From NCBI GenBank assembly GCA_963754535.1, contig CAVWGG010000004.1, positions 1 to 64,000 on the forward strand: DNA of 64,000 nucleotides, read 5' to 3'. Position numbers and translations under genes: made by a program. Below are positions 7,134 to 14,832 of this stretch, piece by piece. The stretch comes from RPQJ01 sp963754535 (lineage in GTDB: Bacteria; Pseudomonadota; Gammaproteobacteria; Steroidobacterales; Steroidobacteraceae). A model generated the notes under the pieces. That model was given only the letters and a program-made list of their open reading frames with translations, searched no databases and was not told the origin of the DNA. Position 1 is the first letter of the stretch. Each line of letters begins with the position of its first letter.

Positions 7134-7811
7134 GTGAACACAGGCCAGATTGCAAAAGCCTCTTCCCGCGGCCCAGGCAGGCCGACCGGTGGTGACGCCG
7201 CCGTCCGCGACAAGCTGCTGCTCCATGCGCGCGCCTTGTTCCTGCAGCACGGTTTCGGCAACGTCAGCACGCGCAGGATCGCGGCGGCTGCGGGCACGAC
7301 GCCCGCGATGATCCACTACTACTTCGGCGACAAGCTCGGCCTGTACCAGGCGATGATCGAGAGCGCCGTGCAGCCGCTGGTCGAAAGTGTGCAACGGCTG
7401 GGACAGGCTTCCGGCGACGAAGCGCCTGGCCTCGAGGCCGTGATGCGCGCGTACATGCGGATGGTCGCCGCGAACCCATGGTTTCCCGCGTTGATCATCC
7501 AGGAGGTGCTGGCCCAGGACGGGCGGATGCGGGGCGAGTTCATCGAGCGGTTCGCGGGCAAGACGGCGCCGGCGCTGGTCGCGGTGCTGCGGCGCGAACG
7601 CGAACAGGGGAAACTGCGTGTCGACCTCGATCCACGGTTTGCCGCGGTCTCGTTGCTGAGCCTCTGCGTCTTCCCGTTTGTCTCGCTGCCGATCACGGGA
7701 CCGGTGCTCGGATTCCGCCCGGACGGCGAAGAACTCGACCGTTTCATCAGCCACACTGCGCAGTTGTTCCGCGAGGGCGTCGCGGCGCGCACGGAGACGG
7801 CACATGACTAG
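7134..7811 (+). CDS. TetR/AcrR-family transcriptional repressor of the adjacent ABC exporter
   Basis: About 225 residues. The N-terminal helix-turn-helix is clear: HARALFLQHGFGNVSTRRIA, then AAAGTTPAMIHYYFGDKLGLY, the canonical TetR pattern. The C-terminal ligand domain (about 70-225) is hydrophobic and variable. I place the start at the GTG 7134-7136 (VNTGQIAK), because the longer TTG form at 7116 would begin inside the palindromic operator; the choice is not proven. The gene overlaps the next one (ATGACTAG), and the order regulator, adaptor, ATPase, permease resembles the E. coli cecR-ybhGFSR locus. It probably represses the exporter until a drug or toxic metabolite binds. Confidence 0.9.
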   Translation: MNTGQIAKASSRGPGRPTGGDAAVRDKLLLHARALFLQHGFGNVSTRRIAAAAGTTPAMIHYYFGDKLGLYQAMIESAVQPLVESVQRLGQASGDEAPGLEAVMRAYMRMVAANPWFPALIIQEVLAQDGRMRGEFIERFAGKTAPALVAVLRREREQGKLRVDLDPRFAAVSLLSLCVFPFVSLPITGPVLGFRPDGEELDRFISHTAQLFREGVAARTETAHD

Positions 7812-8766
7812 GTTCGCTCCGCTCGCACTGTCTACGCTGCTGCTTGCCGCCGGCTGCGCGAAGGAGCCGCCGGTCGAGGTGCACGGCAGCGTCGAGCGCG
7901 ACCGGCTGGAACTCATCGCCGAATCGAACGAGCGCATCGTCGAAATCGCGGTGCATGAAGGCGACCATGTGCAGTCCGGGGCCGTGCTCGTGCGGCAGGA
8001 GGCCGGCACTGCGCAACCCCGCATCGACCAGTCGCGCGCCTCGCTGCTCGAGGCGCAGCGACGTCTCGCGGACCTGGAGCAGGGCCCGCGCCAGCGCGAA
8101 ATCGACGAAGCCCGCGCCGCGCTCAGCGGCGCCGAAAGCGAGATGCAGACGGCGCAGAGTGAATTTTCGCGCGTGCAGACGCTGGTGCAGCGCAAGCTGC
8201 TGAGCGAGTCGAACCTGGACCAGGCGCGCGCGGCGCGCGACTCTGCGCGAGCGGCGCGTGACGCGGCCCGCGCACGTTACGAACTGCTGAAGCAGGGGAC
8301 GCGCACCGAGCAGGTGGCGGAAGCCCGCGCCGCCGTCCAGCGTGCGGCCGCAGCGCTGGCCGAAGTGGAGACGGTCGCCTCCCGCTACACTGTCACCGCG
8401 CCGCGTGCTGCACTGGTTGAAGCCCTGCCGTACAAACTCGGCGAGCGTCCCGCCGCCGGTCGACCCGTCGCGATCCTGCTCGCCGACGGCGTTCCCTACG
8501 CGCGCGTCTACGTGCCCGAGCCGCTGCGTACGCACTTCACCGCTGGCACGAAGGTTGAGGCGGCCGTCGATGGTCGCGCGGAACGCCTCAAGGGCACGGT
8601 GCGCTACGTCTCGGCTGAGGCAGCTTTCACTCCGTATTACGCCCTGACACAAAAGGACCGTTCCCGGCTTGCCTACCTCGCCGAGATCACGCTCGACGAT
8701 CCAGCGGCGCAGGCACTGCCCGCGGGCATGCCCGTCCAGGTTTTCGCGCCAGCTGCAAAGCCATGA
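7804..8766 (+). CDS. HlyD/YbhG-type membrane-fusion lipoprotein of an ABC exporter
   Basis: A 320-residue periplasmic adaptor. The N-terminus has a signal sequence ending LSTLLLAAGC, a slightly atypical lipobox (Ala at -3), so it is probably lipid-anchored. A lipoyl-like half (residues 25-70, IVEIAVHEGDHVQSGAVLVR) is followed by a long alpha-helical hairpin rich in Ala, Arg and Gln (about 70-215) and a beta-barrel region. It would link the inner-membrane transporter to an outer-membrane channel of the TolC type; no such channel gene is in this operon. Overlaps both neighbours (ATGA with the ATPase). The closest known arrangement is YbhG. Confidence 0.88.
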   Translation: MTRFAPLALSTLLLAAGCAKEPPVEVHGSVERDRLELIAESNERIVEIAVHEGDHVQSGAVLVRQEAGTAQPRIDQSRASLLEAQRRLADLEQGPRQREIDEARAALSGAESEMQTAQSEFSRVQTLVQRKLLSESNLDQARAARDSARAARDAARARYELLKQGTRTEQVAEARAAVQRAAAALAEVETVASRYTVTAPRAALVEALPYKLGERPAAGRPVAILLADGVPYARVYVPEPLRTHFTAGTKVEAAVDGRAERLKGTVRYVSAEAAFTPYYALTQKDRSRLAYLAEITLDDPAAQALPAGMPVQVFAPAAKP

Positions 8767-9749
8767 GCGCGGTCCCGCAGGAGATGGTCCCGGCCGGCGA
8801 GATGGAGCCGGCAATTCGTGCCCGCAGCCTGACGCGGCGCTTCGGGCATGTCACTGCAGTCGACGGCATCGACCTCGATATTCCGCGGGCGCGCATCTAC
8901 GGTTTCCTCGGGCCCAACGGGTCAGGCAAGTCGACCACGATCCGGATGCTGTGCGGCCTGCTGCAACCGAGCGCCGGCGCCGTTAGCGTGCTCGGCCACG
9001 AAATGCCGCGCGACGCAGAGAAGCTGCGGACGCGGCTCGGCTACATGACGCAGAAATTCTCGCTGTGGGACGACCTCACCGTGCGCGAGAACCTCGAGTT
9101 CATGGCGCAGGTCTTCGGCCTGCCGGCGCCACGTCGGCGGACACGCGTCGCGGTCGTGGCAGAAGAATTCAACCTGACGTCCCTGTTCAGGCAGCGCGCC
9201 GGCACGCTGAGCGGTGGACAGCGTCAGCGCCTCGCGCTCGCGGCAGCGACGCTGCACGAGCCCGAGCTGCTGCTGCTCGATGAGCCGACCAGCGCGGTCG
9301 ATCCCCAGAGTCGGCGTGATTTCTGGGAGAGCCTCTTCGATCTCGTCGCGCGCGGCGTGACGATCCTCGTGTCCACTCACTACATGGACGAAGCCGAGCG
9401 TTGCCACCAGCTCGCGATTCTCGCGAGCGGGCGCATCGTCGCGCAGGGCGCGCCGCAGCAATTGATGTCCGACATTCCCGCGTCCGTGGTGGAGGTCGAG
9501 GCACCCGACACGGTCGCGGCCAGGCGTGCACTGCTTGCGGACGGGAGCGTGCTCAGCGTTGCGCAGCTCGGTACGCGGCTGCACGTGCTGATCGATCCCA
9601 CGACACCCGATCCCGCAGACCGAGTCCTGCAGCGCCTGCGCGCGGCGTCCGTCGCGGCGCAGTCGACGCTGGTGCGAGCCAGCCTCGAGGACGTCTTCGT
9701 GGCCGCCACCGGGTTCGGCCGCGAGGGCGGCGACACGCAGGACCGCTGA
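8763..9749 (+). CDS. ABC transporter ATP-binding protein (YbhF/CcmA class exporter)
   Basis: A 328-residue nucleotide-binding subunit with every core motif: Walker A GPNGSGKST (about residues 50-58), a Q-loop in YMTQKFSLWDDLTVRENL, signature LSGGQRQRLALA, Walker B LLLLDEPTSAVDP, and the H-loop in STHYMDEAERC. The C-terminal roughly 80 residues are the accessory domain seen in drug and polysaccharide exporters. It has a single ATPase cassette, unlike E. coli YbhF, which has two. The start ATG overlaps the adaptor stop. It energises the permease encoded next. Confidence 0.95.
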   Translation: MSAVPQEMVPAGEMEPAIRARSLTRRFGHVTAVDGIDLDIPRARIYGFLGPNGSGKSTTIRMLCGLLQPSAGAVSVLGHEMPRDAEKLRTRLGYMTQKFSLWDDLTVRENLEFMAQVFGLPAPRRRTRVAVVAEEFNLTSLFRQRAGTLSGGQRQRLALAAATLHEPELLLLDEPTSAVDPQSRRDFWESLFDLVARGVTILVSTHYMDEAERCHQLAILASGRIVAQGAPQQLMSDIPASVVEVEAPDTVAARRALLADGSVLSVAQLGTRLHVLIDPTTPDPADRVLQRLRAASVAAQSTLVRASLEDVFVAATGFGREGGDTQDR

Positions 9750-9757
9750 GCCACGCC

Positions 9758-10849
9758 ATGCTGCTCCGGCTCATCGCGATCACGACCAAGGAAGTCCGGC
9801 AGCTGGCACGCGACCGGCTCACGTTCGGCATGATCATCGGCATTCCGCTGATGCAGATCCTGCTGTTCGGCTACGCGATCAATTTCGACGTCCGCGACCT
9901 GAACGCGGCCGTCGTCGACGAGGCGAAAACGAGCCATTCACGTGCGCTCGTCGCGGACCTGCAGGCGACCGGCGTGATCGTCCTGCGGCCGCCAAGCCCG
10001 AGCCTGCCGGATCTGCGCCAGCGGATGGAGAGCGGCGAGATCAGCGTCGGGATCGTGATCCCCTACGACTTCGAACGCCGTCGGCTGGGCAACGACCGCG
10101 CCGTCGCGCAGATCCTGATCGACGGCTCGGAACCGATGATTGACGCGGTCGCGCGCGGACTGTCGTCGGTGCCGTTGCCTGCCAGAGCGGGTGACTACAA
10201 GTCACGCACGCCGGTCTTCGAGGTGCGCACGGAATACAACCCCGAGCGACGCACTGCGGTGCAGATCGTGCCGGCATTGATCGGCGTGATCCTGAACATG
10301 ACCATGGTGATCTTCACCGCGGCCGCCATCGTGCGCGAACGCGAGCGTGGCAATCTCGAACTGCTGATCGCGACGCCGATCCGTTCCTGGGAACTCATGG
10401 CCGGCAAGCTGATCCCCTACGTGCTGATCGGACTGGTGCAGACCACGCTGATCCTGACGGTGGGCGCGCGCATCTTCGACGTCCCGATCAACGGCAGCCT
10501 GCTCGACCTGTACCTCGCCGCGGCCCTGTTCATCGCGGCCACGCTGACCCTCGGCCTCGTGATCTCCACGTTTGCACGCACGCAGTTCCAGGCATTCCAG
10601 ATGTCGTTCCTGACGCTGCTGCCGTCCATCCTGCTGTCCGGCTTCGTGTTTCCGTTCGACGGCATGCCGCCACTGGCGCGCATGATCGCGCAGGCGCTGC
10701 CGCTCACGCATTTCGTGGAGATCATCCGCGGCATCCTGCTGCGGGGCGCACCGCTCGTCGGGATGCAGGTGCCGGTCATGAAGCTGGGGGTATTCCTGGT
10801 CATCACGCTCGCGATCGCGACGCTGCGATTCCACAAGCGGCTCGATTGA
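9758..10849 (+). CDS. ABC-2 type permease (YbhS/YhhJ-like)
   Basis: A 363-residue inner-membrane protein with the ABC-2 exporter layout: one N-terminal helix (IIGIPLMQILLFGYAINFDV), a large periplasmic loop (about 40-170), then five helices from about residue 178. Conserved stretches include AAIVRERERGNLELLIATPI (coupling region) and LPLTHFVEIIRGILLRG near the end. It starts eight bases after the ATPase gene. Only one permease gene is present, whereas ybhS-ybhR in E. coli encode two, so it presumably forms a homodimer. The substrate is unknown. Confidence 0.94.
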   Translation: MLLRLIAITTKEVRQLARDRLTFGMIIGIPLMQILLFGYAINFDVRDLNAAVVDEAKTSHSRALVADLQATGVIVLRPPSPSLPDLRQRMESGEISVGIVIPYDFERRRLGNDRAVAQILIDGSEPMIDAVARGLSSVPLPARAGDYKSRTPVFEVRTEYNPERRTAVQIVPALIGVILNMTMVIFTAAAIVRERERGNLELLIATPIRSWELMAGKLIPYVLIGLVQTTLILTVGARIFDVPINGSLLDLYLAAALFIAATLTLGLVISTFARTQFQAFQMSFLTLLPSILLSGFVFPFDGMPPLARMIAQALPLTHFVEIIRGILLRGAPLVGMQVPVMKLGVFLVITLAIATLRFHKRLD

Positions 10850-10992
10850 CTTTCGCATGGCCAGTCCCAGGCACCGGAACCCGCGCCCGGCGCGACGACT
10901 TACGCGCCGCGCTCGTACTGGCGTACCCTGCCGGCCTTACCTGCCCTGAGCGATGGCCTTCGCCCTCGCGTCCGCGGGCACCGGGGTCTTCA

Positions 10993-13900
10993 ATGCATTC
11001 GAGCTTCAGTCCGGCGGCCATCGTCCTTTGCACTGCGTTCATCCTGGTTCCCCACGGCACGCAGGCCGCGCGCAAGGATCCGGTGAACCTTGAGCCGACG
11101 CCCGTGGAACTGCAGGTACCCGAGAAAGATCGCAAGCGCGACAAGACTTACGGCGCGCTTTCCTATCGCCTGATCGGTCCGGCCGTGGGCGGCCGCATCA
11201 CACGGGTGTACGGCGTGGCCGGCGATCCCAGTACGTATTACCTCGCCGCGGCGCAGGGCGGCGTGTGGAAGAGCGTCAATGGCGGCCACGACTGGGTGCC
11301 GCTGTTCGACGAGCAGCCGACGCAATCGGTGGGCTCGCTCGCGGTGGCGGCGTCCGATCCCAACGTCATCTACGTCGGCTCGGGCGAAGCCAACATCCGC
11401 GGTAACGTCGCGATCGGCACCGGCATTTTCAAATCGACCGACGCGGGCAAGACCTGGACGCAGGTGTGGAAGACGCGCGGCCAGATCGGCACGCTCGTCG
11501 TCCATCCGGGCAATCCCGACATTGCGTACGCGGCGGTGCTGGGCTCGCCGTTCGGTCCGAATGCGGAGCGGGGCGTCTACCGCACCGTCGATGGCGGGCG
11601 CAGCTGGCAGCGCGTGCTGTTCAAGAACAGCGACACTGGCGCGTCCGACGTCGCGATGGACCCGTCCAATCCGCGCATCCTGCTCGCGGGTCTCTGGCAG
11701 GCCCGGCGCACCCCTTGGAGCATGACGAGCGGTGGCCCTGGCAGCGGCTTGTATCGGTCGATCGACGGCGGCGACCACTGGACGCAGGTCGCCGGCGAAG
11801 ACTTCCCGATGGACACCCTGGGCAAGATCGGCGTCGCCTTTGCGCCTTCCGACAGTCACCGAGCGTATGCGCTGGTCGAAGCCGAGAAGGGCGGGCTGTT
11901 CCGCTCCGACGACAATGGCGAGACGTGGGCGCTCGTCAACGAATCGAACACGCTGAGCCAGCGCGCCTGGTACTACTCGACGATCACGGTCGATCCGCGC
12001 GATGCCGACACCGTCTACTTCCCGCAGGTCAACCTGCTGCGCAGCATCGATGGCGGCAAGACCGTGCAGTCGGTCCAGGACAAGCTGCACCACGGCGACA
12101 ATCACGACCTGTGGATCGACCCGCGCGACCCGCAGCGCATGATCGACGGCAACGACGGCGGCGTGGACGTCACTACCGACGGCGGCAAGACGTGGTTCTC
12201 GCCACCGCTGCCGCTCGCGCAGTTCTATAACATCGATGTCGACAACCGGGTGCCCTATCACGTGGGCGGCACGATGCAGGACTGGGGCACGGCCTCCGGT
12301 CCGTCGCGCGCGCTGAGTGCAAGCGGCAACGTTCCCGGCCTGTGGCTGAACGTGGGAGGCGGCGAGTCCGGCGATTTCCTGTACGACCCGGCCGAGCCGG
12401 GCCACATCTACGCCGGCGAGTACGGCGGCTACCTGTCGCACTACATCGAAGGCAGCGCGCAGAAGCGCAACATTTCCGTGTATCCGTTCAACCCGTCCGG
12501 GCACGGTGCGGTGGACCTGCAATACCGGTTCCAGTGGACGGCGCCGCTCGCGACATCGCCGCACGACCCCAAGGTCCTCTATCACGGCGGCAACGTGCTG
12601 TTCCGCACGCGCGACCGCGGCCTCACCTGGGAGAAGATCAGTCCCGACCTGACTCGCAATGACAAATCGAAGCAGCAGTGGTCGGGCGGCCCGATCACCG
12701 GCGACAACACCGGCGTCGAGGTATACGACACGATTTTCGCGATCGCCGAATCGCCGCTCGCCGCCGGAACGATCTGGACGGGCAGTGACGACGGTCTCGT
12801 GTCGATCACGCGTGACAACGGCGGCACCTGGAACACGGTCACGCCGCCGGGCTTGCCGGACTGGGCCAAGGTCGAGAGCATCGCACCTTCACCACACGCT
12901 GCGGGTGGTGCCTGGGTAGCGGCCGACGCGCACTGGTCGGACGATCTGCGTCCGTACCTGTTCCACACCAGCGACTTCGGCAAATCGTGGACTCGCCTGG
13001 GCAGAGGGCTGCCGGACGATTCGCCGGTGCTGACCGTGCGTGAAGATCCCGCGGACGCGAACTTCATCTACGTCGGCACCGAGCACGGCATATTCATATC
13101 GCGTGACGCCGGCGCCAGCTTCGAGCCCCTTAAGCTCAACCTGCCGGCCGTTGCCGTGACCGACATCGAGGCGCGTCATGGCGATCTCGTGCTGGGCACC
13201 CGCGGGCGCGGCATCTGGGTGCTCGAGGACCTGGCGGCGCTGCGCGAAGCCACGCCGGCCGCGCGCAACAGCGACCTGCAGTTGTTCTCGAGCAAGCCGG
13301 CGTACCGCTTCCGCAACGAATACCGCTGGTCCGAAGAAGGTGGCCTGAAGGATCCGCCGATCGGTGCGCAGATCAGCTACTGGCTGAAGTCGAAGCCCGC
13401 AGGCGACTTGTCGATGGAGATCTTCGACGCGCAGGGCCGCAAGGTGCGCACCTTGAGTAGTGTCGCCAGGAAGTCGATGTACGAAGCGGACGATCCGGAT
13501 CAGCCGACGGAAGCGCCCGAGCCCGAACTCACCAAGGACGCGGGCTTCAATCGCATCGTCTGGGACCTGCGTCACGACGGCGCCCGCCGCCTGGAGAAGG
13601 CAAAGATCGATGCCGGCGAACCCGAGGTCGGCCCGATGGTGGTGCCGGGTCGCTACACGCTCAAGCTCATGGTCGGCGCCCCGGGCTCGCAGCAACTGAC
13701 CGCCTCGCGCGAAATCGAAGTGCTGGCGGATCCGCGTGCCGGCGTGAGCAACGAGGACATCCGCGCCAGCGTCGACTTCACGCTGGCGTCGCGCGACGCG
13801 ATGAACCGTACCCTCGACGCGATCGAAAACGTCCGTGCTGCGCGCGAGCAGGCGGATGAGCTGGGTGCGCGACTCGCAAAGGAAGGCACGCAGGCCGGCC

Positions 13901-14226
13901 TGATCGCGCAGGCCACGGCCCTGAGCAAGCGTTGCGCGGACATCGAGGCGCACCTGCACAATCCCAGGGCGGAGGTGGTCTACGACATCCTGGCGCAGAA
14001 GGGCGGCGCGCAGTTGTACTCGCAGATCTCGTACCTGTATGCGGTCACGGGCGCGGAAAGCTCCGACTATCCGCCGCCGCAGGGATCGCGCGAACGTCTG
14101 GCTGCGCTCGATGCGGAAGTTGCGGCGCTCAGCGGCGATGTGCAGTCGCTGCGTACGAACGAGATCGCACAGCTCGAGGCCGCGCTGAATGCCAAGAGCG
14201 TGCCGAGGATACTGCTGCCGCACTAG
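10993..14226 (+). CDS. Large secreted Asp-box (sortilin/VPS10-like) beta-propeller protein
   Basis: A 1,077-residue exported protein with a signal peptide (ATG 10993, cleavage likely after GTQA). The N-terminal roughly 750 residues carry many Asp-box (BNR) motifs of the S-x-D-x-G-x-T-W type: FKSTDAGKTWTQV, YRTVDGGRSWQRV, YRSIDGGDHWTQV, FRSDDNGETWALV and SITRDNGGTWNTV. These indicate one or two multi-bladed propellers like sortilin or xyloglucanase domains. Residues 770-880 include GTRGRGIWVLEDL and a beta-sandwich-like region; the last roughly 160 residues look helical. No catalytic residues can be assigned, and annotation as a glycosyl hydrolase would be unsafe. A paralogue of similar length and order lies at 43885-47136. 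Confidence 0.85.
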   Translation: MHSSFSPAAIVLCTAFILVPHGTQAARKDPVNLEPTPVELQVPEKDRKRDKTYGALSYRLIGPAVGGRITRVYGVAGDPSTYYLAAAQGGVWKSVNGGHDWVPLFDEQPTQSVGSLAVAASDPNVIYVGSGEANIRGNVAIGTGIFKSTDAGKTWTQVWKTRGQIGTLVVHPGNPDIAYAAVLGSPFGPNAERGVYRTVDGGRSWQRVLFKNSDTGASDVAMDPSNPRILLAGLWQARRTPWSMTSGGPGSGLYRSIDGGDHWTQVAGEDFPMDTLGKIGVAFAPSDSHRAYALVEAEKGGLFRSDDNGETWALVNESNTLSQRAWYYSTITVDPRDADTVYFPQVNLLRSIDGGKTVQSVQDKLHHGDNHDLWIDPRDPQRMIDGNDGGVDVTTDGGKTWFSPPLPLAQFYNIDVDNRVPYHVGGTMQDWGTASGPSRALSASGNVPGLWLNVGGGESGDFLYDPAEPGHIYAGEYGGYLSHYIEGSAQKRNISVYPFNPSGHGAVDLQYRFQWTAPLATSPHDPKVLYHGGNVLFRTRDRGLTWEKISPDLTRNDKSKQQWSGGPITGDNTGVEVYDTIFAIAESPLAAGTIWTGSDDGLVSITRDNGGTWNTVTPPGLPDWAKVESIAPSPHAAGGAWVAADAHWSDDLRPYLFHTSDFGKSWTRLGRGLPDDSPVLTVREDPADANFIYVGTEHGIFISRDAGASFEPLKLNLPAVAVTDIEARHGDLVLGTRGRGIWVLEDLAALREATPAARNSDLQLFSSKPAYRFRNEYRWSEEGGLKDPPIGAQISYWLKSKPAGDLSMEIFDAQGRKVRTLSSVARKSMYEADDPDQPTEAPEPELTKDAGFNRIVWDLRHDGARRLEKAKIDAGEPEVGPMVVPGRYTLKLMVGAPGSQQLTASREIEVLADPRAGVSNEDIRASVDFTLASRDAMNRTLDAIENVRAAREQADELGARLAKEGTQAGLIAQATALSKRCADIEAHLHNPRAEVVYDILAQKGGAQLYSQISYLYAVTGAESSDYPPPQGSRERLAALDAEVAALSGDVQSLRTNEIAQLEAALNAKSVPRILLPH

Positions 14227-14251
14227 CCAACTCAGTGAGCCGGCGCGGATT

Positions 14252-14289
14252 CCGGTGCCTTTTCTGGCTCGCAGAAAGGCGGGCACGCG
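14252..14289 (+). repeat. Diverged copy of the hairpin element
   Basis: Starts CCGGTGCCTTT and ends GGCACGCG, matching the left arm and loop of the perfect element 50 bases downstream, but the middle has changed (tctggctcgcagaaaggcg). It can still form a short imperfect stem (CCTTTTCTG with CAGAAAGG). Confidence 0.6.
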
Positions 14290-14302
14290 ACAATTGCGGG
14301 CA

Positions 14303-14370
14303 GCCGATCCGGTGCCTTTCCCCGAGCTTGGAAAGGCAGACACGCGCTCGGGGAAAGGCACCGGATCGGC
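14303..14370 (+). repeat. Perfect hairpin element, copy 1 (25-bp arms, 18-nt loop)
   Basis: Arms at 14303-14327 and 14346-14370 are exact reverse complements. The loop (14328-14345) reads TTGGAAAGGCAGACACGC. The same 18 bases, reverse-complemented, form the loop of a second hairpin at 28249-28328, whose stem is otherwise different except for the loop-proximal CCCCGAGC. In this copy GCCTTTCC of the left arm can also pair with GGAAAGGC of the loop, giving an alternative fold. No T run follows, so it is not a standard terminator. Confidence 0.85.
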
Positions 14371-14391
14371 CGCCTGCGAGACTGCGCCTGA

Positions 14392-14459
14392 GCGACTCCA
14401 ATCGGCGCGGAAAGATCACAGCGCCGACGGGTGCCCCGCAGTGCGCCGATCGGAGTCGC
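14392..14459 (+). repeat. Near-perfect 17-bp inverted repeat
   Basis: GCGACTCCAATCGGCGC at 14392-14408 pairs with GCGCCGATCGGAGTCGC at 14443-14459 with one mismatch, enclosing 34 bases. It shares no sequence with the adjacent hairpin element. No T run follows. Confidence 0.7.
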
Positions 14460-14832
14460 ACGGCGCATGCAGCGTCGACGGCCCGGAGGCATCTCGTCGC
14501 GCGATACGGCCACGTCAACTGGTTATCTTTGAGAATGCATAGCAGACATTCGCGGACATTCACATTATGCGTAGATGACCAGGCGCGGCCAGGAGCAGCC
14601 TGTCGAGGGCGCAATTCACACGCACAAAAGCGGTCGTTTGATTTCGCTGTCGACATACGGCGGCGCGCCCGCACATGGCGGTCGGGGCTCGGGCTCAGGG
14701 CGCGCCGTCCATCAAATGGGGACGTTCGGCCACGCTAGCCGTCCTTTCGTAGCCGATTGCTCATGTAACATGCACGCGGTTCGCCGTGCCCGACCCGGGC
14801 AAGTGCGGCGATTCTGTCACGGGAGAAAAGCC

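Larger units (their letters stand above)
14227..14832 (+). other. 606-bp non-coding block with nested palindromes
   Basis: No convincing reading frame on either strand. The first 235 bases hold a diverged hairpin (14252-14289), a perfect 25-bp-arm hairpin (14303-14370) and a near-perfect 17-bp inverted repeat (14392-14459), each described separately. From 14520 onward the sequence is less GC-rich, with a direct repeat GACATTC at 14549 and 14559 and an AT-richer stretch that could hold the promoter of the downstream DUF3604 gene. I see nothing else. Confidence 0.7.

Noticed and set aside
10990..12585. Minus-strand frame opposite the first Asp-box gene
   Set aside because: Shadow frame rich in Arg/Val/His with no motif; plus strand carries a signal peptide and Asp boxes.
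14303..14370. Rho-independent terminator for the first Asp-box gene
   Set aside because: Stem is long and perfect but no T run follows, and the same loop recurs at 28249-28328 with a different stem, which fits a repeat element better.
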